A stretch of 64,000 bases of DNA. Source: Nitrosarchaeum sp. GTDB lineage: Archaea; Thermoproteota; Nitrososphaeria; Nitrososphaerales; Nitrosopumilaceae. The notes under the pieces were generated by a model. It had not been told where the DNA came from and did not search any database. It saw only the letters and a program-made list of their open reading frames with translations. Below are positions 50,458-59,583 of the stretch, piece by piece. Where the stretch lies: NCBI GenBank assembly GCA_025699025.1, contig JAILWJ010000001.1, positions 692,391-756,390 on the forward strand, read 5' to 3'. Every line of letters starts with the position of its first letter. Positions within the stretch are counted from its first letter, which is position 1. Both the position numbers and the translations under genes were made by a program.

Positions 50458-52272
50458 ATGTCAGAACAGAGCAAGAACGTCATGAATGACATTCTTGACA
50501 AAAAGGTCTCCAGCTATACAAGTACAAACTTTTTGAAGCTTTTGGATTCAACCTCCATGACTATTGCATGTAGTGCAATGCAAAAAAACAACAAAGACGA
50601 GATCATTGTTGTTGACAATACAAACACACCAGTAGGAATTGTAACAGATCAGGATGTATTAAAAAAGATAGGAGAGGCACATGCAAACCCAAAAAATACC
50701 AAGTTAGAAGACATCATGACATTTCCCCTAGTATCCATAAAACACAATGACACATTACTAAAAGCACTAAAAATAATGAGAGACAACAGACTGCGAAAAA
50801 TTGCAGTCACCGAAGACAACGGGAACATAATTGGAATAATCTACCAGCACACAATTACAAATCTCATTCGTCAGAAAATAAGTTCCAAATCACAGACAAA
50901 CTACTCAATTAGAGCAATACTGTGGAATCTTGGAACCGTAACCCAATTTGCAGGCATATTGATGCTTATTCCATCATTAGTGGCAACGCTACTCAATGAA
51001 ACAATAGTTGCAACGGGGATATTTTTGATGGCTACTTTACTTTTGATTACAGGATTTTTTCTAAATGCCTACGGAGACAAGCATCAACTGAATTTACGAG
51101 GTTCGGCCATCATGATTTTATCCAGCTTTGTTATTTTAGTCCTATTTGGCACCATACCATACCTGTATGTAGCCCCATACGATAATGATAATTTTACAGA
51201 TCTGTTTGCAAACAGCTTTTTTTCAAGTGCATCTAGTTTTACCACTGCAGGAATGACATTATTTTCAACGCCAGAAGATCTTCCAGACAGTTTCACATTT
51301 TTCAGAAGCTTTAGTCAGTTTGTAGGAGGAATGAGCTTCATCTATCTAATAATGACTGCGTTCTATCCTGAAAACAAACTCATGGCAATGAGAGGATTCA
51401 TTTCAGGAAAGATTCCAAAACTACGTGAACTGTTTGCAACAATTACAATAGTGTTTTCAGTTTATGTAACAATTATTGCAATGCTAATGTTCTACTTGGG
51501 TGAGAGAAACATACTTGATGATTTCTCTCTTGCAATGAGCGTTTTATCCACAGGTGGATTTATGCCAGATTCCACAATCTTAGAGAGGTTAACACTACCT
51601 GAATATTTTGTATTAATGGGTGGAATGATTTTAGGTGCATTGCCATTTGGTCTTCACTATGCATTTGTTAGGAAAAAATTCATGTCAATAAAACTGACTA
51701 AAGAAGTTGGGGTTTATTTTGCAATACTGTCATCATCTATACTTCTTTTTATTGTGATTACTGACATTTCAGATATAGATGCGGCATTCACAGTCATTGC
51801 AGCAAGTACAACAGCAGGCATGCAGATTATAGACTTGTCTAGTATCGGTAGTGCACCCCTAGTTTTATTGTTCATACTAATGATAATTGGAGGGTGTGGG
51901 TTTTCTACGTCAGGAGGAATCAAGATATTCAGACTAGAACAGATGTACCAATTTAGAAAATATTTTAAAAAATCAGAATGGAAAAACATTACAGCACATG
52001 ACAGAAAAGAAATCTGGATAGCCTTGATCTTGCTTGTGTTATTCCCAACAGCACCAATTCCTGTGGCGTACCATTTGAGTAGTCAAGGGTATGATTTTTT
52101 TGGTGCCTATTTTGAGTCAGTTGGTGCAATAACAACTGCAGGATTGGGGGCAGGCATAATAGATATCGACCTAGATGCGTTTTCAAAGATCATCATAGGG
52201 TTTCTTATGATATTAGGTCGTCTAGAGATAATTTTGCTTGTATACATATTTGTACCAAGACTAGTTTCATAA
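50458..52272 (+). CDS. Potassium uptake protein TrkH with N-terminal CBS domains
   Basis: 604 residues. Residues 1-145 hold two CBS motifs (IIVVDNTNTPVGIVTDQDVL and IAVTEDNGNIIGIIYQHT) that bind adenine nucleotides; after a TM pair, the TrkH/KtrB channel follows with four P-loops: SSFTTAGM, LSTGGFMPDS, ASTTAGMQ, and ITTAGLGAG. The usual regulatory partner is TrkA; here CBS domains are fused to the channel instead and would sense nucleotides directly. No trkA neighbour is present. Confidence 0.9.
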   Translation: MSEQSKNVMNDILDKKVSSYTSTNFLKLLDSTSMTIACSAMQKNNKDEIIVVDNTNTPVGIVTDQDVLKKIGEAHANPKNTKLEDIMTFPLVSIKHNDTLLKALKIMRDNRLRKIAVTEDNGNIIGIIYQHTITNLIRQKISSKSQTNYSIRAILWNLGTVTQFAGILMLIPSLVATLLNETIVATGIFLMATLLLITGFFLNAYGDKHQLNLRGSAIMILSSFVILVLFGTIPYLYVAPYDNDNFTDLFANSFFSSASSFTTAGMTLFSTPEDLPDSFTFFRSFSQFVGGMSFIYLIMTAFYPENKLMAMRGFISGKIPKLRELFATITIVFSVYVTIIAMLMFYLGERNILDDFSLAMSVLSTGGFMPDSTILERLTLPEYFVLMGGMILGALPFGLHYAFVRKKFMSIKLTKEVGVYFAILSSSILLFIVITDISDIDAAFTVIAASTTAGMQIIDLSSIGSAPLVLLFILMIIGGCGFSTSGGIKIFRLEQMYQFRKYFKKSEWKNITAHDRKEIWIALILLVLFPTAPIPVAYHLSSQGYDFFGAYFESVGAITTAGLGAGIIDIDLDAFSKIIIGFLMILGRLEIILLVYIFVPRLVS

Positions 52273-52331
52273 AGACCATCAATTTATTAAATGAAAATTA
52301 ACTACAAAGAATCAAAATAGAATAGAGAATA

Positions 52332-52499
52332 CTACCAAATAGAATCGCTGGTTTGTGAACCGTTCTTGTTTTTCTTATACTCCTCAATTGCATTATGGAT
52401 TTCCTCTAGCGTGTTAAAATCAGAAAATGCCAAGATGTCTTCCACATCAATACCAAATGAGACAAGATTTTCAATCATATGTTGAATTTTTTGTTCCAA
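52332..52499 (-). CDS. Small helical protein, TTG start (55 aa)
   Basis: From a TTG at 52499: EQKIQHMIENLVSFGIDVED, then a second helix LEEIHNAIEEYKKNKN and a polar tail. It has two amphipathic helices with a turn, a common fold for small partner proteins. No family recognised. Confidence 0.5.
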   Translation of the reverse strand: MEQKIQHMIENLVSFGIDVEDILAFSDFNTLEEIHNAIEEYKKNKNGSQTSDSIW

Positions 52500-52615
52500 T
52501 CAAAAATCGGCGGAAAGAGATATCATTTAACTTTTTATTTTTGTGCGATCATAGTATTGAAATTATTTTGTAATGAATTATTCAGTGTTGTTTGTTATAG
52601 TTTGCAACTAGATGC

Positions 52616-52789
52616 CTAGTCCAATTCATCCAGATACATTTTTTCTTCATCCAATACAGATTCAGTAGTTATACGATCGAAACTGATTCCCTTACATTGT
52701 GGGCACTCTGCTATGATTGTAACTCCTGTCTTTTTAGAAAATACATTGCCACAAGACTTGCAGACTCTCAACTCATCAAAGGTTACCAT
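52616..52789 (-). CDS. Zinc-ribbon protein (57 aa)
   Basis: CKSCGNVFSKK near residue 10 and CPQCKGISF near residue 29 make a four-Cys ribbon; an acidic tail follows (DEEKMYLDELD). The ATG at 52789 (MVTFDELRV) is preferred over the ATG at 52837, which adds a hydrophobic stretch. Confidence 0.65.
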   Translation of the reverse strand: MVTFDELRVCKSCGNVFSKKTGVTIIAECPQCKGISFDRITTESVLDEEKMYLDELD

Positions 52790-52907
52790 AATATGGTATT
52801 GGTCAAAGACCTTATTGTATATTTTGTAAAAATACATCTTTGGAGATCAAAGAAATCAACATTCAAGAGCATATCACGTAACAAATATGACTCAAAAGGA
52901 ACAAAAG

Positions 52908-53873
52908 TTATTCATCTAAAACATGAATTAGATCCTTTAATTTTCTTCTTGATTTTGGAGGTTTCTTTGCATCAGGATATCCTATGCAAAGAATTGAAGA
53001 GGGAGTAAGATCTGTTCTGAGAATCTTTTTTATCTTTTCTTCATCAATCATGCCTATCCATATAGAACTAAGTCCAACTGCATGAGCCGCAAGTTGAGAG
53101 TAGGCTGCAGCTATTGTTGCATCCTGTAACGAGAATTTTGATAGCATCTCTGGTGAGAAATTCATTTTTACCCGGTTTGGATTCATGCAAAAGACCAAAA
53201 CCAGAGGTGCGTTGACAAAGGGCTGCCGATTTGCTGCCTCCACAAGTGCTTCTTTTACCTTTTTACTTTTTACGTAAAATACTTCCAATCCTTGAAAATT
53301 TCCAGCCGTGGGAGCAGTGTCTGCAGCAGCCAGAATTTTTTCTATCTTCCAATCCTCAATCTTGGTTTTGGCAAACTTTCTCGTAGAACGTCTTGTAGAG
53401 AATATCCTAAATAAATCGGAGCTTGATGCCTCTTCTGTTTTTTTTGGGCTTCCAGACAAAATAGCCTGAAGTAGAGTAATTTGCTTCTTTGGCTCTTTGA
53501 TGGTTTTTGTATCTTCTTTTTGAATCCATACTGAAGGGTAAAACTCCTTAGGAAAGATTTGAACGTGAAGTGGTTCATGAGGAATTTTGGCATATTCTAG
53601 AATATTTTCTCTAAATTCACTCGTTTTTGCCTCAAGAGGCTCTCGTTCTTTTAATCTAAATTGTACGACATCTGAATTAATCAGAATCTCACTGAAATTG
53701 TCCTCAAGTTCTACTTTTCCAACATTATTATTTTTGAGAATTTCAACTAACTGAGACAATTCATCTTTGTTTAAGATTACGGTATCTGTATCATCTTCGT
53801 CTTCCCCGATCCATACAAGCCTACATCCATCTTTAGAAAAATACGATGGTTCTATTTTGGTAAATGTCCTCAT
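52908..53873 (-). CDS. Nitroreductase family protein with N-terminal extension
   Basis: 321 residues. The last 180 form an FMN nitroreductase: STRRSTRKFAKTKIED, AAADTAPTAGNFQGLEVFY, NAPLVLVFCMNP and the C-terminal LCIGYPDAKKPPKSRRKL. The first 130 residues (RTFTKIEPSYFSKDG..., with acidic stretches) are a separate domain of unknown role. Substrate unknown; such proteins reduce nitro- or quinone-type compounds. Confidence 0.8.
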   Translation of the reverse strand: MRTFTKIEPSYFSKDGCRLVWIGEDEDDTDTVILNKDELSQLVEILKNNNVGKVELEDNFSEILINSDVVQFRLKEREPLEAKTSEFRENILEYAKIPHEPLHVQIFPKEFYPSVWIQKEDTKTIKEPKKQITLLQAILSGSPKKTEEASSSDLFRIFSTRRSTRKFAKTKIEDWKIEKILAAADTAPTAGNFQGLEVFYVKSKKVKEALVEAANRQPFVNAPLVLVFCMNPNRVKMNFSPEMLSKFSLQDATIAAAYSQLAAHAVGLSSIWIGMIDEEKIKKILRTDLTPSSILCIGYPDAKKPPKSRRKLKDLIHVLDE

Positions 53874-53907
53874 GTATTTTCTAATTTAGAACTTATAAAA
53901 AAGAAAT

Positions 53908-53939
53908 TTGTTGCTAGCCCAATAAACCGCTAGCAACAA
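53908..53939. terminator. 11-bp inverted repeat at the end of the 48-aa gene
   Basis: TTGTTGCTAGC (53908-53918) and GCTAGCAACAA (53929-53939) enclose a 10-base loop. One arm overlaps the stop codon of the 48-aa gene. It is probably a termination or mRNA-end hairpin. Confidence 0.6.
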
Positions 53940-54060
53940 GATATGCCCCGGCACCCATTCCAATCACTGCACCTATTCCCATGCAGATAAGGTCAAATTT
54001 TACGACCTTTTTGAATGGGGCGTGCACCATTTTGTCCCATGTGGATATTTCTGTGTTCAT
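53914..54060 (-). CDS. Small membrane protein (48 aa)
   Basis: From ATG 54060: an amphipathic basic N-terminus (NTEISTWDKMVHAPFKKV) followed by one Gly/Ala-rich TM helix (LICMGIGAVIGMGAGAYL). Like subunit-type small proteins. No partner identified. Confidence 0.6.
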   Translation of the reverse strand: MNTEISTWDKMVHAPFKKVVKFDLICMGIGAVIGMGAGAYLVASGLLG

Positions 54061-54300
54061 GAATATGGTTAGTTTTAGTATCTCATAGAATATGGTACAT
54101 TTTTTAGATTACCAGTAAGCTAAAAAGCTGACTGATGCATATGATCAACAACAATAAGAGTATGCCATGAAAGAAAGCACACTGCAAACTACAAGCATTA
54201 CGGGAATTATTTTCAGTGTTATTAATATCAAAATGAAGCAAATAATACTTAAAACCAAGCCCATAACCGGTGTCATGACAGTCTGTCTTGTGAGATTATA
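54061..54300. other. 240-bp gap upstream of a membrane protein gene
   Basis: The only frame of note is 54167-54301 (+), 44 residues, whose stop overlaps the next ATG (TAATG). Nothing else is seen; the rest is AT-rich promoter-type DNA. Confidence 0.4.
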
Positions 54301-54301
54301 A
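54167..54301 (+). CDS. Possible short upstream frame (44 aa)
   Basis: Starts ATG at 54167 and stops in a TAATG overlap with the next gene, the arrangement of translationally coupled genes. The product has a hydrophobic middle (ITGIIFSVINI) but is not clearly a protein. Could equally be a leader. Confidence 0.28.
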   Translation: MKESTLQTTSITGIIFSVINIKMKQIILKTKPITGVMTVCLVRL

Positions 54302-54675
54302 TGAACTATAAAATTTTAGATTTGACAATACTTGCATTTGTTGCCGTGTTTTTTGTTGGAGTGTTGGCATTTGAACACGACATATTTGGATTACAGCAGT
54401 CAATAATACACATGGATACGGAATGGAAGCAATTCTTTGACGTTTTGATCTATCCGATAGTTGTTTTACTGGTAGCTGATCTGATTTTAAAATATAGAAA
54501 ATTAAACGAACCAAGACAATTTGTAAAAAAATACTGGATAGACATTGTTATGCTTGCTCTGATTCCTGTATTTTCCATATTCAAGGTTTTAAAAATCAGT
54601 TTAAGCATGATTAAGAAGCTAAAAACACTGAAAATGGGGGCAAAAGTAATCCACAAAACAACAAAGCAACAATAG
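54301..54675 (+). CDS. Membrane protein, N-terminal hydrophobic helices (124 aa)
   Basis: Three TM-like segments (about 8-24, 44-62, 78-98) and a lysine-rich C-terminal tail. The helix-loop pattern KYWIDIVMLALIPVF with flanking Lys resembles voltage-sensor-like segments but lacks the regular Arg spacing. Function unknown. Confidence 0.6.
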   Translation: MNYKILDLTILAFVAVFFVGVLAFEHDIFGLQQSIIHMDTEWKQFFDVLIYPIVVLLVADLILKYRKLNEPRQFVKKYWIDIVMLALIPVFSIFKVLKISLSMIKKLKTLKMGAKVIHKTTKQQ

Positions 54676-54726
54676 AACTAAAACAAATTCAAATTCAATG
54701 TAAAATTTTGGCGGATGTGTAGCGCA

Positions 54727-55206
54727 TCAAGAGTTTTTAGTCTGCATATAATAACGGTCAGCAGCAAGAGTCATCTTTCTTAACACGTTTTTTGTCGTTT
54801 CAAGATCCTTTGGAGAAATATCCTGTGTAACAATCTTGCGCAAGTTAAGAACACATTCAACAATGGTATTCATCATGTTCTGGGATTTTTTTGTAGTATA
54901 AACGAGATTATTTCGTCTATCGTTTGGATCAGGTTTTCTCTGCACCAATTCCATCTCTTCTAGCTTGTCTAGAATTGAAACCAACGTAGGACCTTCAACA
55001 AATATAAGATCTGCAAGATTTGTCTGACTAATTCCATCTTCGATTGATAGGGCAGCTAAAACTTTCCATTTGCTTCCGCTCAGAGACAATTCCTTTTTCA
55101 GGTTCTCACCCAACGCCTTTTCCAAAGACTTTGAAGCGGTACGAATGATGATTCCAATACTGTTATCAATATCTAATTTTTTTACCTTGGTTTCTGCATA
55201 TTCCAT
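54727..55206 (-). CDS. MarR-family transcriptional regulator
   Basis: 159 residues with the winged-helix pattern SGSKWKVLAALSIEDGISQTNLADLIFVEGPTLVSILDKLEEMELVQRKPDPNDRRNN (helix-turn-helix, recognition helix, and DxR wing). The ATG at 55206 is preferred; the longer frame to 55287 adds a hydrophobic stretch. It is divergent from a secreted protein gene 57 bp away, with operator-like repeats at 55205-55233 in between. Confidence 0.9.
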   Translation of the reverse strand: MEYAETKVKKLDIDNSIGIIIRTASKSLEKALGENLKKELSLSGSKWKVLAALSIEDGISQTNLADLIFVEGPTLVSILDKLEEMELVQRKPDPNDRRNNLVYTTKKSQNMMNTIVECVLNLRKIVTQDISPKDLETTKNVLRKMTLAADRYYMQTKNS

Positions 55207-55233
55207 TAGTATTATAATAATTAGTACCCTAAT
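55205..55233. promoter_or_regulatory. Putative MarR operator
   Basis: ATTAGTA occurs twice in direct orientation (55205-55211 and 55220-55226), and ATTAG (55220-55224) is followed by CTAAT (55229-55233). These dyads overlap the MarR start codon and lie just before a TATA-like TTAAATATC (55236-55244) of the divergent gene, the place for a regulator to block both promoters. Confidence 0.5.
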
Positions 55234-55263
55234 GATTAAATATCTTACTGATATAGCCCAAAC

Positions 55264-56205
55264 ATGGGAATGGTAGGCACAAGACAAGCAACAGTTGTTT
55301 TGTTAGTGCTTAGCACAGGAATTGTTATTTCCAGCCCAGAAGTGTTTGCCCAAGAAAACACAGAATTTACAAAGTTTGAAGGAGATGACATTCACAAAAA
55401 TCCAGATGCAAAAATAATCCTAGACAGGATTGAAGAATCAAAGAAGATACTTGCTCAGATGATGGAGCAGCATACAGAGATGACAGAACAACAAAAACTA
55501 GTCAAAGAGCAAAGAAAAGCAGCAGAAGAAAGACTACAGATAGAATTAGAAAGAATGAACAAAGAGTATGAAGAATATACGCCAAGAAATGCATTTGCAA
55601 GTTTTGTTTCAAATTTTAATGCAACACACCATGGAATTTACTGGGATCAATTTGAGATCATGGAAAGCAAAGTATTGCTAGCAAGGGCAGCCAAACAACA
55701 GGTTCTAGAAAATGGAGGTTCATTTCAAGAGGCTCAACGCGAATACATCAAGTATGCTTCAATGCCACGAATTGAGATGATACGTACAATTATTGATCTA
55801 AACCTAAAGCATGGATTTGCACACAAGGATACACAAGTATATTTTGACGAGAATGGAAAGCTGCCAAGATATGACGATGAAAACATGGCAATATGTTATG
55901 GGTGTTTAGAGTATGAAAATATAAGAAATACGGTAATCGATTCAGAGTCCAATCCATATCTAAGTGAGGAAACCACAAACACTTTGGATTCAACTATCCA
56001 GATTGTATCTGATAAAGAACCCATACAAGTATCATATACAGAACCATATGTGGAAAAAGATTCTCAGATCTCAATATCTAAACTGGAAGAAAAAATGGAC
56101 ATGCTTGGGCAGCAGATGATAAACGAGGAGGATTTTGAAAAGCAAAAAGAAATCCGAAAAGCCATAGTAAAGGTCGCGCAAGCCATAGAGAGACTAATGT
56201 TCTAA
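55264..56205 (+). CDS. Secreted coiled-coil protein
   Basis: 313 residues: signal peptide (1-28, ending EVFAQ), then a long charged helix (about 45-100), and a mixed region with CYGC (about 212-215). C-terminal helix VKVAQAIERLMF. It is divergent from MarR and probably regulated by it. Function unknown. Confidence 0.72.
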   Translation: MGMVGTRQATVVLLVLSTGIVISSPEVFAQENTEFTKFEGDDIHKNPDAKIILDRIEESKKILAQMMEQHTEMTEQQKLVKEQRKAAEERLQIELERMNKEYEEYTPRNAFASFVSNFNATHHGIYWDQFEIMESKVLLARAAKQQVLENGGSFQEAQREYIKYASMPRIEMIRTIIDLNLKHGFAHKDTQVYFDENGKLPRYDDENMAICYGCLEYENIRNTVIDSESNPYLSEETTNTLDSTIQIVSDKEPIQVSYTEPYVEKDSQISISKLEEKMDMLGQQMINEEDFEKQKEIRKAIVKVAQAIERLMF

Positions 56206-56336
56206 GACCCAATGCAACAATATTACAAACACATCGATTTCAGATTCATTTAGGCTCAGTGCAAGACAAAAACTAGGTGTTTTTGTGATCGTGCGTCAAG
56301 CAACTCAGATATAAACTGGAATTCGTTGGGAATCAC

Positions 56337-58064
56337 ATGCCAAGCATGAAAGGCGTAGACACATCAGTTGTGTTAAAGGCCCTCCTGGCATCAGTGGTAG
56401 GCATATCACTGCTTTATACGACCCAGTTTATTTTGAATGCAGAACAATTTTACTTTGTATCCACTCCAAGCTACATTATCCTGCCGGGAATGTTTGCAGT
56501 GGCGTCAATATATGTAACAATCAAAGAATGGAAAAATAATTCCAAAAGCAGAATTGCAATAATGTTTTTCGCGGTAGGAGCAGGATGTTGGTTTGCAGGG
56601 GAACAGTTATGGATAATCATAGATGTAATTCTTGATGAAGAGCCATTCCCATCACATGCAGATGTTTTCTACATAGCAGCATATGTTTTTTTCATAATGT
56701 TTTTGGTTTTGTATATACGACAGATAAAACAAAGCATTACAAAAAACACATTGTTATTTTCTACAATAATTTCATTTGTATTTGTACTTCCCGCACTGTA
56801 TGTACTTGGGGATTATTATCAAGGGGAATCAGCGCTTAGCATATCAGTTGCATTGGTCTATCCTATCCTAAGCAGTGTTATGTTATTTTTTGTACTGCTA
56901 GGAATCATGTTCTTTGTAAAGGGAGCACATACATATTTCTGGACATTCATATTTGTGGGGTTTTTAATCCATACAGTAACAGATACGCTCTTTTTGTTTA
57001 CTGCAATTGATGATTCTTACTATGACGGACATGTTAGTGACTTGCTGTATCTTATTGGATATCTATTTTTCATTGCAGGAGTTGTGTGTTATTTCAAAAC
57101 AAAACCCAGTGCAAAAACAGAAATGACAATACTGACATTTGACGCAATTGGCAAGATTGCAATACCACTTATTATTGGAACTGTGTTTTCGGTGACATCA
57201 GTATTTCTGGTCTATGCCTATTTTTATGCAGAGGATTTTACCAACGAGACATTTCTTATCACGCTGATAATTGCAATATTTATCATCATTGCAATATTTT
57301 CCGCTAGCATCTTTATCATAATCAGACAAACAGATCGTTTCATCAGACTAAGAACAAAGGAGGTTGAGATGCAAAAAAAGGATTTGGAGATCATACTTGA
57401 AAAAAAATCACATGAAATTCTCCAGGCATCAGAATTTTCCAACATAGGGATAAATATTTCTCAGATTGTGCATGATCTGAAAAATCCATTGACGGTGTTA
57501 AAGTTGAATCTGGAAATGATCGAAAACGAGAACAAAGAAAACCCAATAATATCTAGCAGGCTTGGCCACATGAAAGAATCAATCAATATGATCTATGAGC
57601 ACATGTCTGATGTGCTAAACTATATCAAAAAACCCACGCTGGATATCTCAGAAGCAAACCTGCTTGATTTGATAGACAAATCGATTCAAAATATAGACAA
57701 ACCAAAAACAGTATCAATCAAGCTACCAAAAGAAGATGTAAAAATTCAATGCGATCCGATACGCATGGTCCTAGTATTTATCAACATACTGACTAACGCA
57801 ATTGATGCAATGAACAATCAGGGGACAATTTCAATAAATACACAACAGAAAAAAAATTCAACCATAGTCAACTTTGAGAATTCAGGACCGCCAATTCCCA
57901 ACGATATCATGGATCAGGTTTTTGAGCCATTGTTTACAACAAAGCCAAATGGCACAGGGCTCGGTCTGCCCACATGTAAAAAGATAATTCAACAACATGG
58001 TGGAAAAATTACCATAAGCAACAACCCCACAACAGTAACGATCGAACTACCACGCAAAATATAG
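56337..58064 (+). CDS. Membrane sensor histidine kinase
   Basis: 575 residues. Eight or nine TM helices occupy residues 8-330, with no extracellular sensor domain; a short coiled linker leads to the DHp domain with His379 in SQIVHDLKNPLTVL, then the HATPase with NILTNAIDAM (N box), GPPIPNDIMD, FTTKPNGTGLGL (G2). Autophosphorylates at His379. No response regulator is in the window, so its partner is unknown. The TM domain resembles those of intramembrane or lipid/energy sensors. Confidence 0.92.
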   Translation: MPSMKGVDTSVVLKALLASVVGISLLYTTQFILNAEQFYFVSTPSYIILPGMFAVASIYVTIKEWKNNSKSRIAIMFFAVGAGCWFAGEQLWIIIDVILDEEPFPSHADVFYIAAYVFFIMFLVLYIRQIKQSITKNTLLFSTIISFVFVLPALYVLGDYYQGESALSISVALVYPILSSVMLFFVLLGIMFFVKGAHTYFWTFIFVGFLIHTVTDTLFLFTAIDDSYYDGHVSDLLYLIGYLFFIAGVVCYFKTKPSAKTEMTILTFDAIGKIAIPLIIGTVFSVTSVFLVYAYFYAEDFTNETFLITLIIAIFIIIAIFSASIFIIIRQTDRFIRLRTKEVEMQKKDLEIILEKKSHEILQASEFSNIGINISQIVHDLKNPLTVLKLNLEMIENENKENPIISSRLGHMKESINMIYEHMSDVLNYIKKPTLDISEANLLDLIDKSIQNIDKPKTVSIKLPKEDVKIQCDPIRMVLVFINILTNAIDAMNNQGTISINTQQKKNSTIVNFENSGPPIPNDIMDQVFEPLFTTKPNGTGLGLPTCKKIIQQHGGKITISNNPTTVTIELPRKI

Positions 58065-58172
58065 CTATTGTGATTTTTCCAGTATCTTGTCTACTTCTTT
58101 TCTGTGAGCTGGACAGTACAGGCCAGAGTCCTTGCAGTCAGGACATCTGAGATACTTGTAATAGTCAATCAT
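58065..58172 (-). CDS. Zinc-binding microprotein (35 aa)
   Basis: CPDCKDSGLYCPAHRKE: C-x2-C and C-x2-H in a 10-residue span, a compact zinc site. ATG 58172, 35 residues, starting MIDYYKYLR. It sits immediately downstream of the histidine kinase on the opposite strand. Confidence 0.55.
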   Translation of the reverse strand: MIDYYKYLRCPDCKDSGLYCPAHRKEVDKILEKSQ

Positions 58173-58412
58173 AGAAAAAACAACAAATAACAGATTAAAA
58201 GGAATTTCTACTAAATCATATCAGTAAAAGTAGGTAGTTCAAACAGCACAAATAACAAAGAAAGATAAAACAAAAGAATTCAAAGCCATACAAAGTATCA
58301 GAGTTTGTGATTAATATGATTAATGTGAGAAATAAAATCAGAGTTTCACACGGTCAACAGAAAGGCAATAATCACAAATAGTTGAAATTTGAAAAAGGAG
58401 AAAAAAGACCAT

Positions 58413-58640
58413 TTAAGTTAGGTTGGATTTTTCACCTGACTTTTTATTTTTAGAAGGACATTCTTTTCCCTCATGTTCATCATCATATTCTGAACCACCA
58501 TGCGCAGAAATATCAGATGATTCTGCAACTGCGATATCAAATGTAGAAACAAAAGCAACTGATGCTATCAATAGACTCAGAGTCAGGGTAAAAAACAATC
58601 GTGAATCGAATTTTTGTGCAGTCATTAAGGTATGTTGCAT
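58413..58640 (-). CDS. Small secreted protein (75 aa)
   Basis: Signal peptide of about 37 residues with a long hydrophobic core (LFFTLTLSLLIASVAFV) and a cleavage-like AVAESS; the mature part is short and charged (EYDDEHEGKECPSKNKKSGEK) with a single Cys. ATG at 58640 or 58625. Function unknown. Confidence 0.6.
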   Translation of the reverse strand: MQHTLMTAQKFDSRLFFTLTLSLLIASVAFVSTFDIAVAESSDISAHGGSEYDDEHEGKECPSKNKKSGEKSNLT

Positions 58641-58724
58641 GTTTTTATTATTAAAGGCGGAGTAACATTGTTACCCACATAGCAACCATATAAAGTTCAA
58701 TAACGGTAAGATAAAGAAAATTCT

Positions 58725-59432
58725 TTATCGATTGTACATGTCATCAATGATTGTTTGGAATGTACCGTAGGGTTGGGCACCGATTACTGTTTCAGCAGTA
58801 CCGTCAGGAGCAATTATTATAAATGATGGAGTGGATCTCGCGCCTGCAGATGAGGCAATTTTCTTGTTGTCATTTACACGTTGCTCATATTTGCCAGAGT
58901 CAAGACATTCGTTGAACAAGGCGGAATCCATACCGTCAATGCCCATTACCAGTAACTTGAGATTGTTCGAGCTAGCCCAACCATCGTTTTCATGTCCTTG
59001 ATTTGCATACATATAATCATGATACTTCCAATACAATCCCTGATCTGCAGCACAGTAACTTCCTGCATGGATTTTCAGAGAATCAGGTCCAATGATTGGG
59101 TAATCTACATAAATCAGACTTGCAATTCCAGTGGCAATGAGATTTTTTTCTATTGCAGGTTTGGTAAATTCATTCCAGCGTTTGCAGAATGGACATTGAT
59201 AATCGCCAAACTCCACAATAGTTACAGGGGCCATACTATCTCCAAGAACAGGTGAGCCGTTACGCGTATCCAACGACAATTTGACAGAGTTTGGATTGTC
59301 AGCCTTTATAGAGTCAGGATTCATCAATAATGCTACAATACCTACACCAACTATGGCGCAAATAATGCCAATAAGTACAAACTTTGTTTTAGGATTACCC
59401 TTAGGCTTTATTTTTCTGCTATGTTTTCCCAT
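58725..59432 (-). CDS. DsbA-like thiol-disulfide oxidoreductase, membrane anchored
   Basis: 235 residues. Basic N-terminus KHSRKIKPKGNPKTK, one TM anchor (about 18-38), then a thioredoxin fold with CPFCKRW (about 82-88), a DsbA helical insertion and TPSFIIIAP with the cis-Pro. Acts in disulfide formation or exchange outside the membrane. The ATG at 59432 (MGKHSRK) is preferred to 59480. Confidence 0.87.
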   Translation of the reverse strand: MGKHSRKIKPKGNPKTKFVLIGIICAIVGVGIVALLMNPDSIKADNPNSVKLSLDTRNGSPVLGDSMAPVTIVEFGDYQCPFCKRWNEFTKPAIEKNLIATGIASLIYVDYPIIGPDSLKIHAGSYCAADQGLYWKYHDYMYANQGHENDGWASSNNLKLLVMGIDGMDSALFNECLDSGKYEQRVNDNKKIASSAGARSTPSFIIIAPDGTAETVIGAQPYGTFQTIIDDMYNR

Positions 59433-59583
59433 TACTATCAGATTCATTGCAGGATTAAAATAATCTATCCCTGATTGCATAACTTTGAACTGAATTTGGT
59501 ATCAAAACAGGCATTCATATCACAAATCATCAAAGTCATAAGCAAAAGATAGTCAAAAATATCCCAATCTCACAAGATGTGTC

